Source: Chitinophagales bacterium (GTDB taxonomy: Bacteria; Bacteroidota; Bacteroidia; Chitinophagales; Saprospiraceae). Taken from it: DNA of 64,000 bases. Location of the stretch: assembly GCA_017303875.1 (NCBI GenBank), contig JAFLBP010000001.1, positions 1 to 64,000 of the forward strand, in the 5' to 3' direction. The first letter of the stretch is position 1; every line of letters starts with the position of its first letter. The notes under the pieces were generated by a model. That model was not told the origin of the DNA and searched no databases. It saw only the letters and a program-made list of their open reading frames with translations. Below are positions 41,800-51,250 of the stretch, one piece after another. The position numbers and the translations under genes were made by a program.

Positions 41800-43065
41800 C
41801 TAAAAACGCACCTGCACGCGCCAAACACCCTGCTCAAACGACATTTCAAGCCCGAAGCCTTGTTGTTCGCAAATTTCCACGACTATGGCTAAACCTAGTC
41901 CCACTCCCTCCGAATGTGGATTTCCGCGCGCAAAACGGGCAGTCAAATCCTTCACTGATGCTTCGGGCAGGGCAGCTGAGTTTTCCACGATTAGGCAGTT
42001 TTCATTCAAAGTCACGCGCAAATAACCGCCTTGGAGATTGTGCTTTACCGCATTTGTCAGCAAATTAGTCACGAGCGTTTCCGCCAAAAAAAGGTTCATC
42101 TCCAGTGTTTTTTCTACCCAGTCGACTTGTAGTTCCAGTTTTTTTTCTGTGAGGAAATCGTCGAGCCATATCAATCTTTTTTCCAAAAGAGGCTTCAAAT
42201 CAACAGGCTTTTGTTCCAAAAATTGATTGTTTTCGATTTTTGAGAGCAACAAAAGTGATTGATTGAGCCGCACCATTCGCCTGGTGCTTTGACCGATGAT
42301 GTCTATTTGTTGTGCCTGGGTTTCACTAATGGTCTCGTTTTGTAATAATAGTTCCACTTTGCCCTGGATGATAGCAAGCGGTGTTTGCAATTCGTGACTG
42401 GCATTCTCGGTAAACTTCTTGACTGTGTGATAATCCCGCCGCACTTGATGGGCAAGATTTTCAAGTGTTGTATTAAGTTCCTGAATTTCCTCGACCGACG
42501 AAGGAGGGAGTTTCAGGGGGAGATGGTCGGCCAGTCGGAATCGGCGCATTTTTTCCAGAGTTTCAAAAAACGGCTGCCAAACCTGCCGCGATACAACCTG
42601 ATTGACCCAAAGCATCACCAATAGCAAAAGTCCGAACATGGTTGCGAGCAGTACGGCCAAAATCAATACAAGGTCATGGTGTTCGACTGTACTGGTAAAA
42701 ACCGATACCTCCCACACCTGCCCGCGCATCTTTACCGGGAAACGCAGTTGCCGGAAGGGTTCCATTTCATTCTCAAACTTATTGAAAAGTATTGTGTCTG
42801 AAAAAGTTTGGCCAGTTACATTCTCAATAAAGTCGTAAGGCATCGGTTCTGCATGCCATCGGTCGAAAACGGTCTGAAAAAAGGTAGGAAGCGTATCGTT
42901 TATCTGCACATAAGATTCGATTTCAGCCTGCACACCCAAAAGTTTTTCATCCGTTTCATGGTCAAAAACCCAACGCAGGGTGAAAAAGGAAACCACCCCG
43001 GCCGCTATGAACACAGGAAGCACCCCTCGAAAAAAAAGTCTTTGTGTTTGGTGAAGTAGTTTCAT
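41800..43065 (-). CDS. Sensor histidine kinase
   Basis: The 421-residue product has two transmembrane segments (about 14-33 and 131-155) around a periplasmic sensor region of about 100 residues, a HAMP-like linker, HisKA with the phospho-accepting His224 (ENASHELQTPLAIIQGK), and HATPase_c (NLLTNAVKHNLQGG, then GVGLGLAIVVEICEQQGFGL). It is a membrane kinase paired with the response regulator whose gene overlaps it by four bases. The ligand is unknown; the adjacent PepSY-like and receptor genes suggest an envelope or nutrient signal. Confidence 0.92.
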   Translation of the reverse strand: MKLLHQTQRLFFRGVLPVFIAAGVVSFFTLRWVFDHETDEKLLGVQAEIESYVQINDTLPTFFQTVFDRWHAEPMPYDFIENVTGQTFSDTILFNKFENEMEPFRQLRFPVKMRGQVWEVSVFTSTVEHHDLVLILAVLLATMFGLLLLVMLWVNQVVSRQVWQPFFETLEKMRRFRLADHLPLKLPPSSVEEIQELNTTLENLAHQVRRDYHTVKKFTENASHELQTPLAIIQGKVELLLQNETISETQAQQIDIIGQSTRRMVRLNQSLLLLSKIENNQFLEQKPVDLKPLLEKRLIWLDDFLTEKKLELQVDWVEKTLEMNLFLAETLVTNLLTNAVKHNLQGGYLRVTLNENCLIVENSAALPEASVKDLTARFARGNPHSEGVGLGLAIVVEICEQQGFGLEMSFEQGVWRVQVRF

Positions 43066-43745
43066 TTTTTGTCGGTGAATTTGTACCCGATCCCGTACAC
43101 CGCTTTTACATAATCGAGGCAGCCCCGGTCTATCAGTTTTTTTCGCAAGTTTTTTATGTGCGAGTATATGAAATTGAAATCGTCCATTTGGTCGGCATCG
43201 TCCCCGAGCAGGTGTTCGGCGATGCTTTCACGATGCAGAACACGATGTTGATTTGCTAAAAAATAGAGCAACAAGTCATATTCTTTCGGGGTGAGGTCAA
43301 GTAACGTCTCATTGACATAGACGCTTCGATGAGTAGGTATAACCTTAATTTCGTGGAAAACGATGTCCGAACTGCCGCCAAAATATCGCCGTCGTAACAG
43401 CGCTTTGAGTCGTGCATTTAGTTCGGGCAGGTAGAAGGGCTTGGTGAGGTAATCATCCGCACCGAGGTCAAGTCCGGCGATGCGGTCGTCGAGCGCGTTG
43501 CGGGCACTGATGATAATGACCGCTGCTTCGGGGCGCAATTCTTTCAAGGCGCGAATCACGTCCAGCCCTGTACCACCACCAGGTAAGTTGATGTCCACAA
43601 TAAGGCAGTCGTATTCATAGACTACTGCTTTTTCGTGGGCAGTCGGAAAGTCTGATGCCAGTTCGACAAGGTAGCTCTCAACTTTCAAAAAGTCTGAGAT
43701 AGATATAGCGAGTTCGGGTTCATCCTCGATAAGCAAAATTTTCAT
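43062..43745 (-). CDS. OmpR/PhoB-family response regulator
   Basis: The 227-residue product has a receiver domain (MKILLIEDEPELAISISDFL, phospho-acceptor Asp51 in LIVDINLPGG, DDYLTKPFYLPELNARL) and a winged-helix DNA-binding domain (LDLTPKEYDLLLYFLANQHR, RKKLIDRGCLDYVKAVYGIG). It is the first gene of the set and overlaps the kinase start. A TATTTTTG -7 box (minus strand, 43750-43757) ends just five bases before the ATG, so the transcript may be nearly leaderless. Confidence 0.93.
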   Translation of the reverse strand: MKILLIEDEPELAISISDFLKVESYLVELASDFPTAHEKAVVYEYDCLIVDINLPGGGTGLDVIRALKELRPEAAVIIISARNALDDRIAGLDLGADDYLTKPFYLPELNARLKALLRRRYFGGSSDIVFHEIKVIPTHRSVYVNETLLDLTPKEYDLLLYFLANQHRVLHRESIAEHLLGDDADQMDDFNFIYSHIKNLRKKLIDRGCLDYVKAVYGIGYKFTDKK

Positions 43746-43749
43746 TCGG

Positions 43750-43757
43750 CAAAAATA
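43750..43757 (-). promoter_or_regulatory. Bacteroidota -7 box TATTTTTG, possible leaderless start
   Basis: The minus-strand TATTTTTG is only five bases from the response regulator ATG. Confidence 0.4.
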
Positions 43758-43990
43758 CGATGTTGATTTTGGAGGGACTTTGGAGACAGACTTATCTTTT
43801 CAACTCGAACGTTTTCCAAAACTTATAAGTTTGCTTCCCGAATTATGCCAGTCGGATAGCAGCTAAACATAAGCATACAAATATCTGGGTATCGCAGGTA
43901 TTTCACCGCCTCATTTGCAGGATGTGATGTTTGTCAGGATGATAGATGAAAGAGAGCGGGAGTAGCTATCCGCCGACTAAAGATCGGCGG

Positions 43991-44260
43991 TTACAGGATG
44001 ATAGATGTGGGAGCCCTTTTTGCGCCGGCACTGGTCGAAACCTCAATGATAACTTTATTTAGGCCCGACTTGTTATCAAATAGTAAAATATCAGGCGTCG
44101 GGCTGGTTTGTCCCTCATCAATCATGGTTTCTGAAAAGGGTTCGTAAGCCAGGGCGCCTTCCCTGTAATACAGATGCCCCAGCGCTGTCATTAGTTTGCC
44201 TATAATGCGCTGGTGGGGTTTTGACGCCTTGACGTCTATGATAATGACGTTATCTTTCAT
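43991..44260 (-). pseudogene. Truncated Uma2-like (PD-(D/E)XK) protein
   Basis: The 89 residues match the N-terminal half of Uma2-type proteins (KASKPHQRIIGKLMTALGHL, TPDILLFDNKSGLNKVIIEVS), including the PD...ExS nuclease-like core. The sequence then turns into APTSIIL and stops, where relatives continue with a helical C-terminal half. The 14-base direct repeat CAGGATGATAGATG (43937-43950 and 43995-44008) sits at the break, so the 3' half seems to have been lost by a small rearrangement. TATATTTG (minus strand, 44284-44291) is a plausible -7 box. Confidence 0.6.
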
Positions 44261-44434
44261 ATTCGATATCCCAGGTTACAAGGCAAATATACAATTTACT
44301 CCTCAATAACCGAAAGGCTTACAGGAATTTGCCCGCCCCCTTTCTCCCCCCTGCGTTAAATTCCCCGCCATCCTCGAATATTCTTCCCATTTTTGCGTTC
44401 CTGCATCATTTCAAACCTGTATTCCTTGCCATAC

Positions 44435-47400
44435 ATGGAGCGTTTTAATACCCTTATTGTATCCCTGACCTGCCTTTTAACCCTCACTTTCAGCGCTTTA
44501 CACGCGCAAACCACGCCCGGACAACCCAAATTCCCCGCCACACCGGCTGAATTTGTGCAGGGCCTCGGCGACTTTATGACGCTCTCCAAACGACCCGACC
44601 TGGAGGAGAGCTACGCCGTATTTAAGAAAATGTACAGAAACGGACAATTCCGCGAAGACGAGATCGCCCGCATCGCCGCCGTTTCCAACCTGCTCGCTGA
44701 GCAGAAGTTCTCGCCCTACCCCTATTACCTCAACTACATCAACGCCGTCACGGCGGCCAAAAACAGCCCCGACACCACGCTGTTCCGCCGCTGGCATGAT
44801 TTTGCCGAACAAACCCTTTCCGGCCTCGAACGCGGCCGCTCCAAGCCGGTGAGCCAATTCCTTGAGTTTTCTGCCGATTTTCTGGAGTTTCGCGCTTTCA
44901 AAAAAGGCGAAGGCGGCTCTGTTACCTGGCGTATCAGCGGCGGCCAGTTCAGCTTTGAATACAAAGACAACCAGCCCCTGCTGCTTGCCCAAAACGTCAA
45001 CCTCATCGCTTCGCGTAAACAAGACTCTATCCAGATCTTTAATACCAGCGGCCAGTACCGCCCCTTCGACGGCGTTTGGACCGGCAACGGCGGTAAAGTA
45101 ACCTGGGAAAGCGCCGGATTGGATTCTACGGTTTTTGTGATGCTGACCAATTATAAGGTAGAATCGGTCAAACCCCTTTTCGCCTGCGATTCGGCCCGCC
45201 TGCATTACCCCTTGTATTTTCCCACACGCGATATTTGGGGCAAATTCGACCACAATATCGTGGTAGACAACAAAGCGGGCACGCAATATCCGCGTTTTGA
45301 ATCCTTTGAACGCACCCTGAAAATCACTAAAATCGGTGAAGGCATTGAGTATGTCGGTGGTTTCCGCCTCGGCGGCGCTTCGCTATATGGCTTCGGTCGC
45401 CCCGGCGAACCAGCCCAGCTGACGGTGTACAACCAAAAACGCAAGCGCGTTTTTTACGGCACCGATGAACTCTTCCTCATGCGCCGCGAACAGAGTATTA
45501 TTTCGGAAGGGGTGGACGCGAAGTTGTACATGGATGATGATTCGCTTTTCCACCCGGCCGTCAACGTGCGTATTGACATTCCGCAATCGGCCATTCACCT
45601 TACCCGTGGCGAAAAAGGCTCGGAGAAAAACCCGTTTTTCTCCTCCTTTTACAATATGAACCTCAATACCGATAAAATCACCTGGCACTTTGCCAAGGAT
45701 TCGCTCGAAATCGGCGCCCGCATCGGTATGCAAAAAGGCATTGAACAAACGGTGGAGTTTGAAAGCAGCAACCACTACGATCCCGCCGAATACTATAAAA
45801 TGCAGCAGGCGGCCAGCCACAACCCCATCTCTACCCTCTTCTCCCTCTCGCGGGAACTGGGTACCAATATTGTTTCCGACAACGCCTTTGCCCAAAAAAT
45901 CAACCCGAAATTCGACTATTCCAGCATCCAAACCCTGCTGGCGCAAATGGTCGCCGAAGGGTTTATCAACTACTATTTCGACCGCCACGAAATTGAGCTG
46001 CGCGACAAACTCCAGCACTACGCACAGGCCAGTCAGGGCAACAAAGACTTCGACGCCGTAAAAATCATCTCCGCCAGTACCGGAACCAACGCCAACCTGA
46101 ACCTTAAAACCAAGGAAACGGAGATTTTTGAGGTAAAAAAATTAGAGTTGAGCCAGCGCCAGCGTGTGGCCATGCTGCCCAATGGCAAGCAGGTGACGCT
46201 GCTCAAAAACCGCGACATGCGCTTTACCGGCCGCCTGTACGCCGGTTTTGCCTTGTTTGAGGGCAAAGACATGCATTTTACCTACGATAAATTCCAGATT
46301 GAATTTGACTCGGTGCGCCACCTCGATTTTTATTTGCCGACAGGCGAAAAAAATACCAAACAGGAGCCGATCGCCAATGCCATGAACTCCTCGGTGGAAA
46401 TCGTGAGCGGTATCTTGCTGGTAGACGCACCCAACAATAAATCGGGTAAAGTAGACCTCGCCATTTTCCCCTCCCTGCAAACCAAAAAACCTGCCTACGT
46501 TTTTTACGACGCCAAAACCACGCAAAATGGCGTTTACACCCGCGATTCTTTCTATTTCTCACTGAATCCGTTTTCCTTTAACGGCCTGGATTCTTACACG
46601 CCGGAACAATTAAAATTTCAGGGAGAAATGTACCCGGCCACCATTTTCCCGAAATTCAAGGAAACCATCATCGTGCGGACGGAAGATAAATCTTTCGGTT
46701 TCGTCCACCGCACGCCAGCCACGGGCTACCCGACTTACTCCAAAAAAGGCAACTATACCGGCGAACTCGACCTCAGCAACAAGGGCTTTCTTGGTAAAGG
46801 CAAACTCGAATACCTGACGGCCGACATCGAATCGGAAGACCTGGTGTTCCGACCCAAACAAACTACCGGAACGGCCAAGCGCTTTTTTATGGAAGAAGAT
46901 CGTAAAAGCGCGGTTAAAGTTCCGCAGGCCGAAGGCGAAAACGTATCGGTGAACTGGCTGCCGTTTAAAGACTCGATGTATGTGGAAAGTAAAGCCAAGG
47001 ACTTTGAACTGTTCAAAGCCGAAGGTTACACCCACAAGGGACGACTGATTCTCACACCTTCCGGTCTGAAAGGTTCCGGCGTGTTTGAATGGGCAGAGGG
47101 TCGTCTGAGTTCCAAACTGATCTCCTACGGTCCTTTCCAGGCCAGTGCCGACACCGCCAACCTCGAAATCAAGTCGCTCGGAGGGGAAGAAATTGCCTTC
47201 GACTCTAAAAATGTGGATGGCGAACTGGATTTCGATGCGCAAAACGGCTACTTCAAAGCCAACTCGGAAAGCGCCACCACTACCCTGCCCCTCGACCAAT
47301 ACCGCACCTCGATGAACGAATTTACCTGGGATATGAAGGCCAAAACCATCACATTTAAGGCCGATGAGAAAAAACCGGGTAATTTCGTATCCATCGACCC

Positions 47401-48961
47401 CGATCAGGACACGCTGGCGTTTCAGGGCAAAACGGCCTTGTACGACATGAAGACCAACCTGCTCAAGGTGGGGGGCGTAGAGGTTATCAAATCGGCCGAC
47501 GCGTACATTTATCCCGAAACCGGCGACATTGAAGTGCAGCCCGGTGGTAAAATGAAACAACTGAGCAACGCCCGTATCCTGGCCGATACGGTAAGTAAAT
47601 ACCACGCCATCAACCGCGCCACGGTGGATATTCTGGGAAAAAAACTGTATAAAGCAACGGGCTATTACGAATACAATATCCCCGGCTACGAACAGGAAAT
47701 TTTCTTCAACAACATCATCGGAGAACGCCGCGGACCAGGCACGCCGGCTACCAAAAACGTATTGACTTCGGCGGATGGCGACATTAAATACGACGCCAAT
47801 TTCCGCATGGACGTCAAGACTTTCTTCAAAGGCACCATTAAATTAGAGGCCAACAAGCCCAACCTGCGTTTTGAAGGCTTTGCAAAACTCGACGCCGACA
47901 AGTTGCCCAACAGCAAGTGGTTTATGATTAATGCGGAGGTGGACAAAAACGACCCGACCATCCGCTTTATCAAGTCCAAAGACGAAGAAGACAACCCCTT
48001 GGTTACCGGCTTTTACCTCTCCCGCGAGTTTGGCGACCTGTACCCCCGCATCCTCCTGCCCGCGTATGCGCGCGCCGACCGCGCCCTGATCGACTGCGAA
48101 GGGTACTTCAAATACGATGCAAAAAATGACCGCTTTATTCTCGGCGACTCTGCCCGCGTAACCGGCGCTTCCCAGCGCGGCGCACGGATGATTTACGACA
48201 ATCGTGTAGGCACTGTGGTCGCAGAAGGTCCGCTGGGCATCGGCTCCGGCCTCGATTATATGAAAATTAAGGCCGCCGGCAAGTTACAAACCGCCTTTAC
48301 GCCCGGCGCGGATACGTCCGGGTACGAGGTGAAAGGAGAAATCATGACGGGTATGGAAATTATCATCCCCAAAGCCCTCAGCGATGTGATGTTGAGTGAA
48401 ATCAAAGCGGCTTCTTTTGATGTACCGGCCGCCATTTACACCACGCAGCAGCCTTTTTATCAGATGTGCTTAAGCGAGTTTGCAAGCGACGAAAAAGGAC
48501 GCGCCGAAGCCATGGAAAACCTGAAGAACAACTACGTATACATTCCGAAAAAAGACGACAAATTCGCCTTCGTGCTGGGGCGCCACAATGTCATCTGGAA
48601 TGCTGAATATCAGTCGTTTATCAGTATGGACGATAAAATCCCGATGGTGAGCATCAGCGGCGATGCCATCAATAAATCGTTCAGCACTTTTGTGGAATAT
48701 AAAATGCCCGGCAATCAGGACGACCGCTTTTACCTTTACTTCAAAGTATCTCCGGATCTGTGGTACTTCTTCGGGTACAAGGGCGGCGCGCTTAATGTGG
48801 TGTCGAGCAGCACCAAATTTAACGAAACGCTGCTGGGCCTGAAAGCCAAGGATAAACAGGTTAAAATGCCCGACGGCGAACTCTACGAAATCCTCGAAAC
48901 CAATCCTGCCGATGCTGACGCGTTCGTCAATCGCGTTCGTTCAGGAAGAACAAAAGAATGA
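44435..48961 (+). CDS. Very large secreted protein of unknown function (1,508 residues)
   Basis: The product starts with a signal peptide (MERFNTLIVSLTCLLTLTFSALHAQ); ATG 44435 is chosen over the in-frame 44393 start for this reason. There is no T9SS sorting tail and no catalytic signature I can name. The first 170 residues are helical; most of the rest reads as long beta-solenoid or repeated beta-sheet sequence (FTGRLYAGFALFEGKDMHFT, GKLEYLTADIESEDLVFRP), with many short strands and recurring aspartates. Length and composition suggest a periplasmic or outer-surface scaffold, in the style of LPS-transport or AsmA-like proteins, but this is only an impression. Two giant hairpins follow its stop. 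Confidence 0.75.
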   Translation: MERFNTLIVSLTCLLTLTFSALHAQTTPGQPKFPATPAEFVQGLGDFMTLSKRPDLEESYAVFKKMYRNGQFREDEIARIAAVSNLLAEQKFSPYPYYLNYINAVTAAKNSPDTTLFRRWHDFAEQTLSGLERGRSKPVSQFLEFSADFLEFRAFKKGEGGSVTWRISGGQFSFEYKDNQPLLLAQNVNLIASRKQDSIQIFNTSGQYRPFDGVWTGNGGKVTWESAGLDSTVFVMLTNYKVESVKPLFACDSARLHYPLYFPTRDIWGKFDHNIVVDNKAGTQYPRFESFERTLKITKIGEGIEYVGGFRLGGASLYGFGRPGEPAQLTVYNQKRKRVFYGTDELFLMRREQSIISEGVDAKLYMDDDSLFHPAVNVRIDIPQSAIHLTRGEKGSEKNPFFSSFYNMNLNTDKITWHFAKDSLEIGARIGMQKGIEQTVEFESSNHYDPAEYYKMQQAASHNPISTLFSLSRELGTNIVSDNAFAQKINPKFDYSSIQTLLAQMVAEGFINYYFDRHEIELRDKLQHYAQASQGNKDFDAVKIISASTGTNANLNLKTKETEIFEVKKLELSQRQRVAMLPNGKQVTLLKNRDMRFTGRLYAGFALFEGKDMHFTYDKFQIEFDSVRHLDFYLPTGEKNTKQEPIANAMNSSVEIVSGILLVDAPNNKSGKVDLAIFPSLQTKKPAYVFYDAKTTQNGVYTRDSFYFSLNPFSFNGLDSYTPEQLKFQGEMYPATIFPKFKETIIVRTEDKSFGFVHRTPATGYPTYSKKGNYTGELDLSNKGFLGKGKLEYLTADIESEDLVFRPKQTTGTAKRFFMEEDRKSAVKVPQAEGENVSVNWLPFKDSMYVESKAKDFELFKAEGYTHKGRLILTPSGLKGSGVFEWAEGRLSSKLISYGPFQASADTANLEIKSLGGEEIAFDSKNVDGELDFDAQNGYFKANSESATTTLPLDQYRTSMNEFTWDMKAKTITFKADEKKPGNFVSIDPDQDTLAFQGKTALYDMKTNLLKVGGVEVIKSADAYIYPETGDIEVQPGGKMKQLSNARILADTVSKYHAINRATVDILGKKLYKATGYYEYNIPGYEQEIFFNNIIGERRGPGTPATKNVLTSADGDIKYDANFRMDVKTFFKGTIKLEANKPNLRFEGFAKLDADKLPNSKWFMINAEVDKNDPTIRFIKSKDEEDNPLVTGFYLSREFGDLYPRILLPAYARADRALIDCEGYFKYDAKNDRFILGDSARVTGASQRGARMIYDNRVGTVVAEGPLGIGSGLDYMKIKAAGKLQTAFTPGADTSGYEVKGEIMTGMEIIIPKALSDVMLSEIKAASFDVPAAIYTTQQPFYQMCLSEFASDEKGRAEAMENLKNNYVYIPKKDDKFAFVLGRHNVIWNAEYQSFISMDDKIPMVSISGDAINKSFSTFVEYKMPGNQDDRFYLYFKVSPDLWYFFGYKGGALNVVSSSTKFNETLLGLKAKDKQVKMPDGELYEILETNPADADAFVNRVRSGRTKE

Positions 48962-48971
48962 TGATAAGGCG

Positions 48972-49028
48972 TTATCGCGTAAGACGTTTACTAAACTTTC
49001 GAAGTTTAGTAAACGTCTTACGCGATAA
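48972..49028. repeat. Giant hairpin 1 (27-bp perfect stem)
   Basis: Arms 48972-48998 and 49002-49028 are perfect inverses closed by TCG. The apex TTTACTAAACTT-TCG-AAGTTTAGTAAA is shared with hairpin 2, while the base (TTATCGCGTAAGACG) is not. Confidence 0.95.
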
Positions 49029-49108
49029 AATAAGCAGACGCCTGTGCGGACGCTTACTAAACTTTCGAAGTTTAGTAAGCGTCCGCACAGGCGTCTGCTT
49101 ATTTTATC
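49024..49108. repeat. Giant hairpin 2 (41-bp perfect stem)
   Basis: Arms 49024-49064 and 49068-49108 are perfect inverses closed by TCG. The base is GATAAAATAAGCAGACGCC and so on; the apex TTACTAAACTT is the same as in hairpin 1. It overlaps hairpin 1 by five bases and ends nine bases before the dnaG stop, so it may serve as a terminator for both convergent genes as well as being a mobile-type repeat. Confidence 0.95.
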
Positions 49109-49116
49109 ACACAGCA

Positions 49117-51141
49117 CTACCTTGGTGGCACAACCATATTCCGGCGTTTGGCTAAGGTATTATATACCTCATTGATTTTCATTTGAATACGCGTGTACCG
49201 GATAACGGCGTCCATATCGCCTTCTTCGTTTGCCGCTTTTAGTCGGGCCGGATTGACGACGCGACGCATTTTATCCAATTTATGGAGTTTGAACCAGTCT
49301 AATGCCTGCCGCATGTCTTCCGTAAAGTTCAGTTCGGGGTCGCGTTGGTGCTGAAGTGGAAAATTCCGCATTTCTATCCAGTTTTGCGACATTTGCCAGG
49401 GGCTGGTCATTAGGTCAACCGCCAGATCGCTGATTTGCTTTTCCGTGTGGTGCACAAAATATTGCCCGTCAACAGGATTGCCCTGTTGCAGCAAATCGCG
49501 GTATTCCACAGCAATTTTACCATAAAGCGGATTATCAAAATCGCCCAAAGAGTCTTCAATATCCGTCAGGACATACGCGGCCAGGCTGGTATTTTCCTGT
49601 TCCAGCTGCTGCTGCCCAAACATCAGCAAAAGACGGATAACATCCCTTTCCTGAAATTCGGCGCTCCGGCTAAGGTTGCGGCGCGGTCGGAAATCAGGAG
49701 CCAATACTGCGGCATCTTCCGGCGCCGAGGGCATGGGCGGTTGTTCGTCCGAGAAATGAAAGTCCGGCTCGGCGGCCGGCATATACGGGTCGGAATCGGA
49801 AGCTGCCTGAGGTGAGCGGGCAGCCTGTTCCTCGCGCTTCTTCATTCCGCTGCCGATCAGTTTATTGGTTTCAGTAATCAGCATCTCCTCGCTCATGCCC
49901 ATCAGGGCGGCAGATTCCTTCAGGTAGATGCTCCGCTTGATCGGATCAGGAATTTTGGCGATGCTGTTGAGAATATCTTTCACCAAACCAGAGCGTTTCA
50001 GCGGATCGCTTTTGGTTTCATCGAGCAAAAGCCTGGTTTTGAAGATAATAAAATCCTGCGCCTCCTGCGTGATGTACTGCTGAAATGCTTCCGAACCAAC
50101 TTTTTGCACGTAGCTGTCCGGATCTTCTCCATTGGGAAACAGCACGATGCGCACATTCATATTCTGCTCCAGCGCCAGATCAAGACCGCGCAGGGCAGCT
50201 TTAATGCCTGCGGCATCGCCGTCGTACAAAATTTTCAGGTTGTCGGTATGGCGCTTGATCAGCTGCAATTGTCCCTCTGTCAGCGAAGTGCCACTGGAAG
50301 CCACTACATTTTCAATACCCGCCTGATGCAGGGAAATGACATCCATGTAGCCTTCCACGAGGATGCATTCATCAAACTGTCGAATGGCTTTTTTGGCTTG
50401 AAAAAGGCCGTAAAGCGTTTTGTTTTTGACATAAATTTCCGTTTCCGGGCTGTTGACGTACTTGGGAACCGATTTTTCGGTCGACATGGTACGCCCAGCA
50501 AAAGCAGCTACTTTGCCCGATAAATTGTGGATGGCAAACATCACCCGCGCACGGAAAAAATCGCGGGTTCCATCCTGACTGACCAAACCGTTTTTTTTGA
50601 GCAGATCAACGGAATAGCCTTTTTGCATGGCCGTTTTAAGGAGCAAATCGCGCTGATCGGGGGTGTAACCCAATCCGAATTTCCGGATGGTATCCTCCCG
50701 CAAGCCGCGTTTTCGGAAATACGCCAAAGCCACCGACTGCCCTTCATCGGTATCGAACAATTGCCCCTGGAAGTGCTCCAGCGCAAAATCGTTCACGATA
50801 TAGAGCGAGTCGGCCATTTGTTGCTCGGCCAGTTGCTCCGGTGTGCGTTCTACTTCCTCAATTTCAATATTATACTTGCGCGCCAGCCAGCGCAAAGACT
50901 CCGGATAGGTGAAATTCTCATGCTCCATCAGGAAAGTCACTGCACTGCCGCCCTTGCCACAGCCAAAACATTTGAAGATGTTGCGCGTGGGATTTACGTT
51001 AAAAGAGGGCGTTTTTTCTGTATGAAAAGGACAATGACCAATAAAATTCACCCCGCGGCGGCGCAGCGCAACAAACTCACCGACCACCTCTTCAATGCGA
51101 ACGGCATCCAGAATTTCCTGTACTTGCTTGGGTGCAATCAT
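49117..51141 (-). CDS. dnaG: DNA primase
   Basis: The 674-residue product has the CHC2 zinc-finger domain (HCPFHTEKTPSFNVNPTRNI, then FKCFGCGKGG), the DnaG N-terminal catalytic core and a TOPRIM domain (ECILVEGYMDVISLHQAG, KILYDGDAAGIKAALRGLDL). A linker and a helical C-terminal helicase-interaction region follow. It makes RNA primers at the replication fork. Length is normal. A TATCTTCG box (variant of TAnnTTTG, minus strand) is just upstream of the ATG. Confidence 0.95.
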   Translation of the reverse strand: MIAPKQVQEILDAVRIEEVVGEFVALRRRGVNFIGHCPFHTEKTPSFNVNPTRNIFKCFGCGKGGSAVTFLMEHENFTYPESLRWLARKYNIEIEEVERTPEQLAEQQMADSLYIVNDFALEHFQGQLFDTDEGQSVALAYFRKRGLREDTIRKFGLGYTPDQRDLLLKTAMQKGYSVDLLKKNGLVSQDGTRDFFRARVMFAIHNLSGKVAAFAGRTMSTEKSVPKYVNSPETEIYVKNKTLYGLFQAKKAIRQFDECILVEGYMDVISLHQAGIENVVASSGTSLTEGQLQLIKRHTDNLKILYDGDAAGIKAALRGLDLALEQNMNVRIVLFPNGEDPDSYVQKVGSEAFQQYITQEAQDFIIFKTRLLLDETKSDPLKRSGLVKDILNSIAKIPDPIKRSIYLKESAALMGMSEEMLITETNKLIGSGMKKREEQAARSPQAASDSDPYMPAAEPDFHFSDEQPPMPSAPEDAAVLAPDFRPRRNLSRSAEFQERDVIRLLLMFGQQQLEQENTSLAAYVLTDIEDSLGDFDNPLYGKIAVEYRDLLQQGNPVDGQYFVHHTEKQISDLAVDLMTSPWQMSQNWIEMRNFPLQHQRDPELNFTEDMRQALDWFKLHKLDKMRRVVNPARLKAANEEGDMDAVIRYTRIQMKINEVYNTLAKRRNMVVPPR

Positions 51142-51236
51142 TGGGCGAAGATAGTGAAAATCGCAATCTGCCCAAAATTGTCATTGCGCAGACGATTTTT
51201 TTCCCACTACATTAAGTTTTCATAAAAAAAAGCCTT

Positions 51237-51244
51237 TACATTTG
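51237..51244 (+). promoter_or_regulatory. Bacteroidota -7 box TACATTTG
   Basis: TACATTTG on the plus strand starts the candidate small RNA; no good -33 element was found. Confidence 0.45.
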
Positions 51245-51250
51245 CCTTAT

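Noticed and set aside
48958..49155. 65-codon frame over the giant hairpins
   Set aside because: It is built almost entirely from the inverted repeats and overlaps the dnaG end; no independent coding signal.
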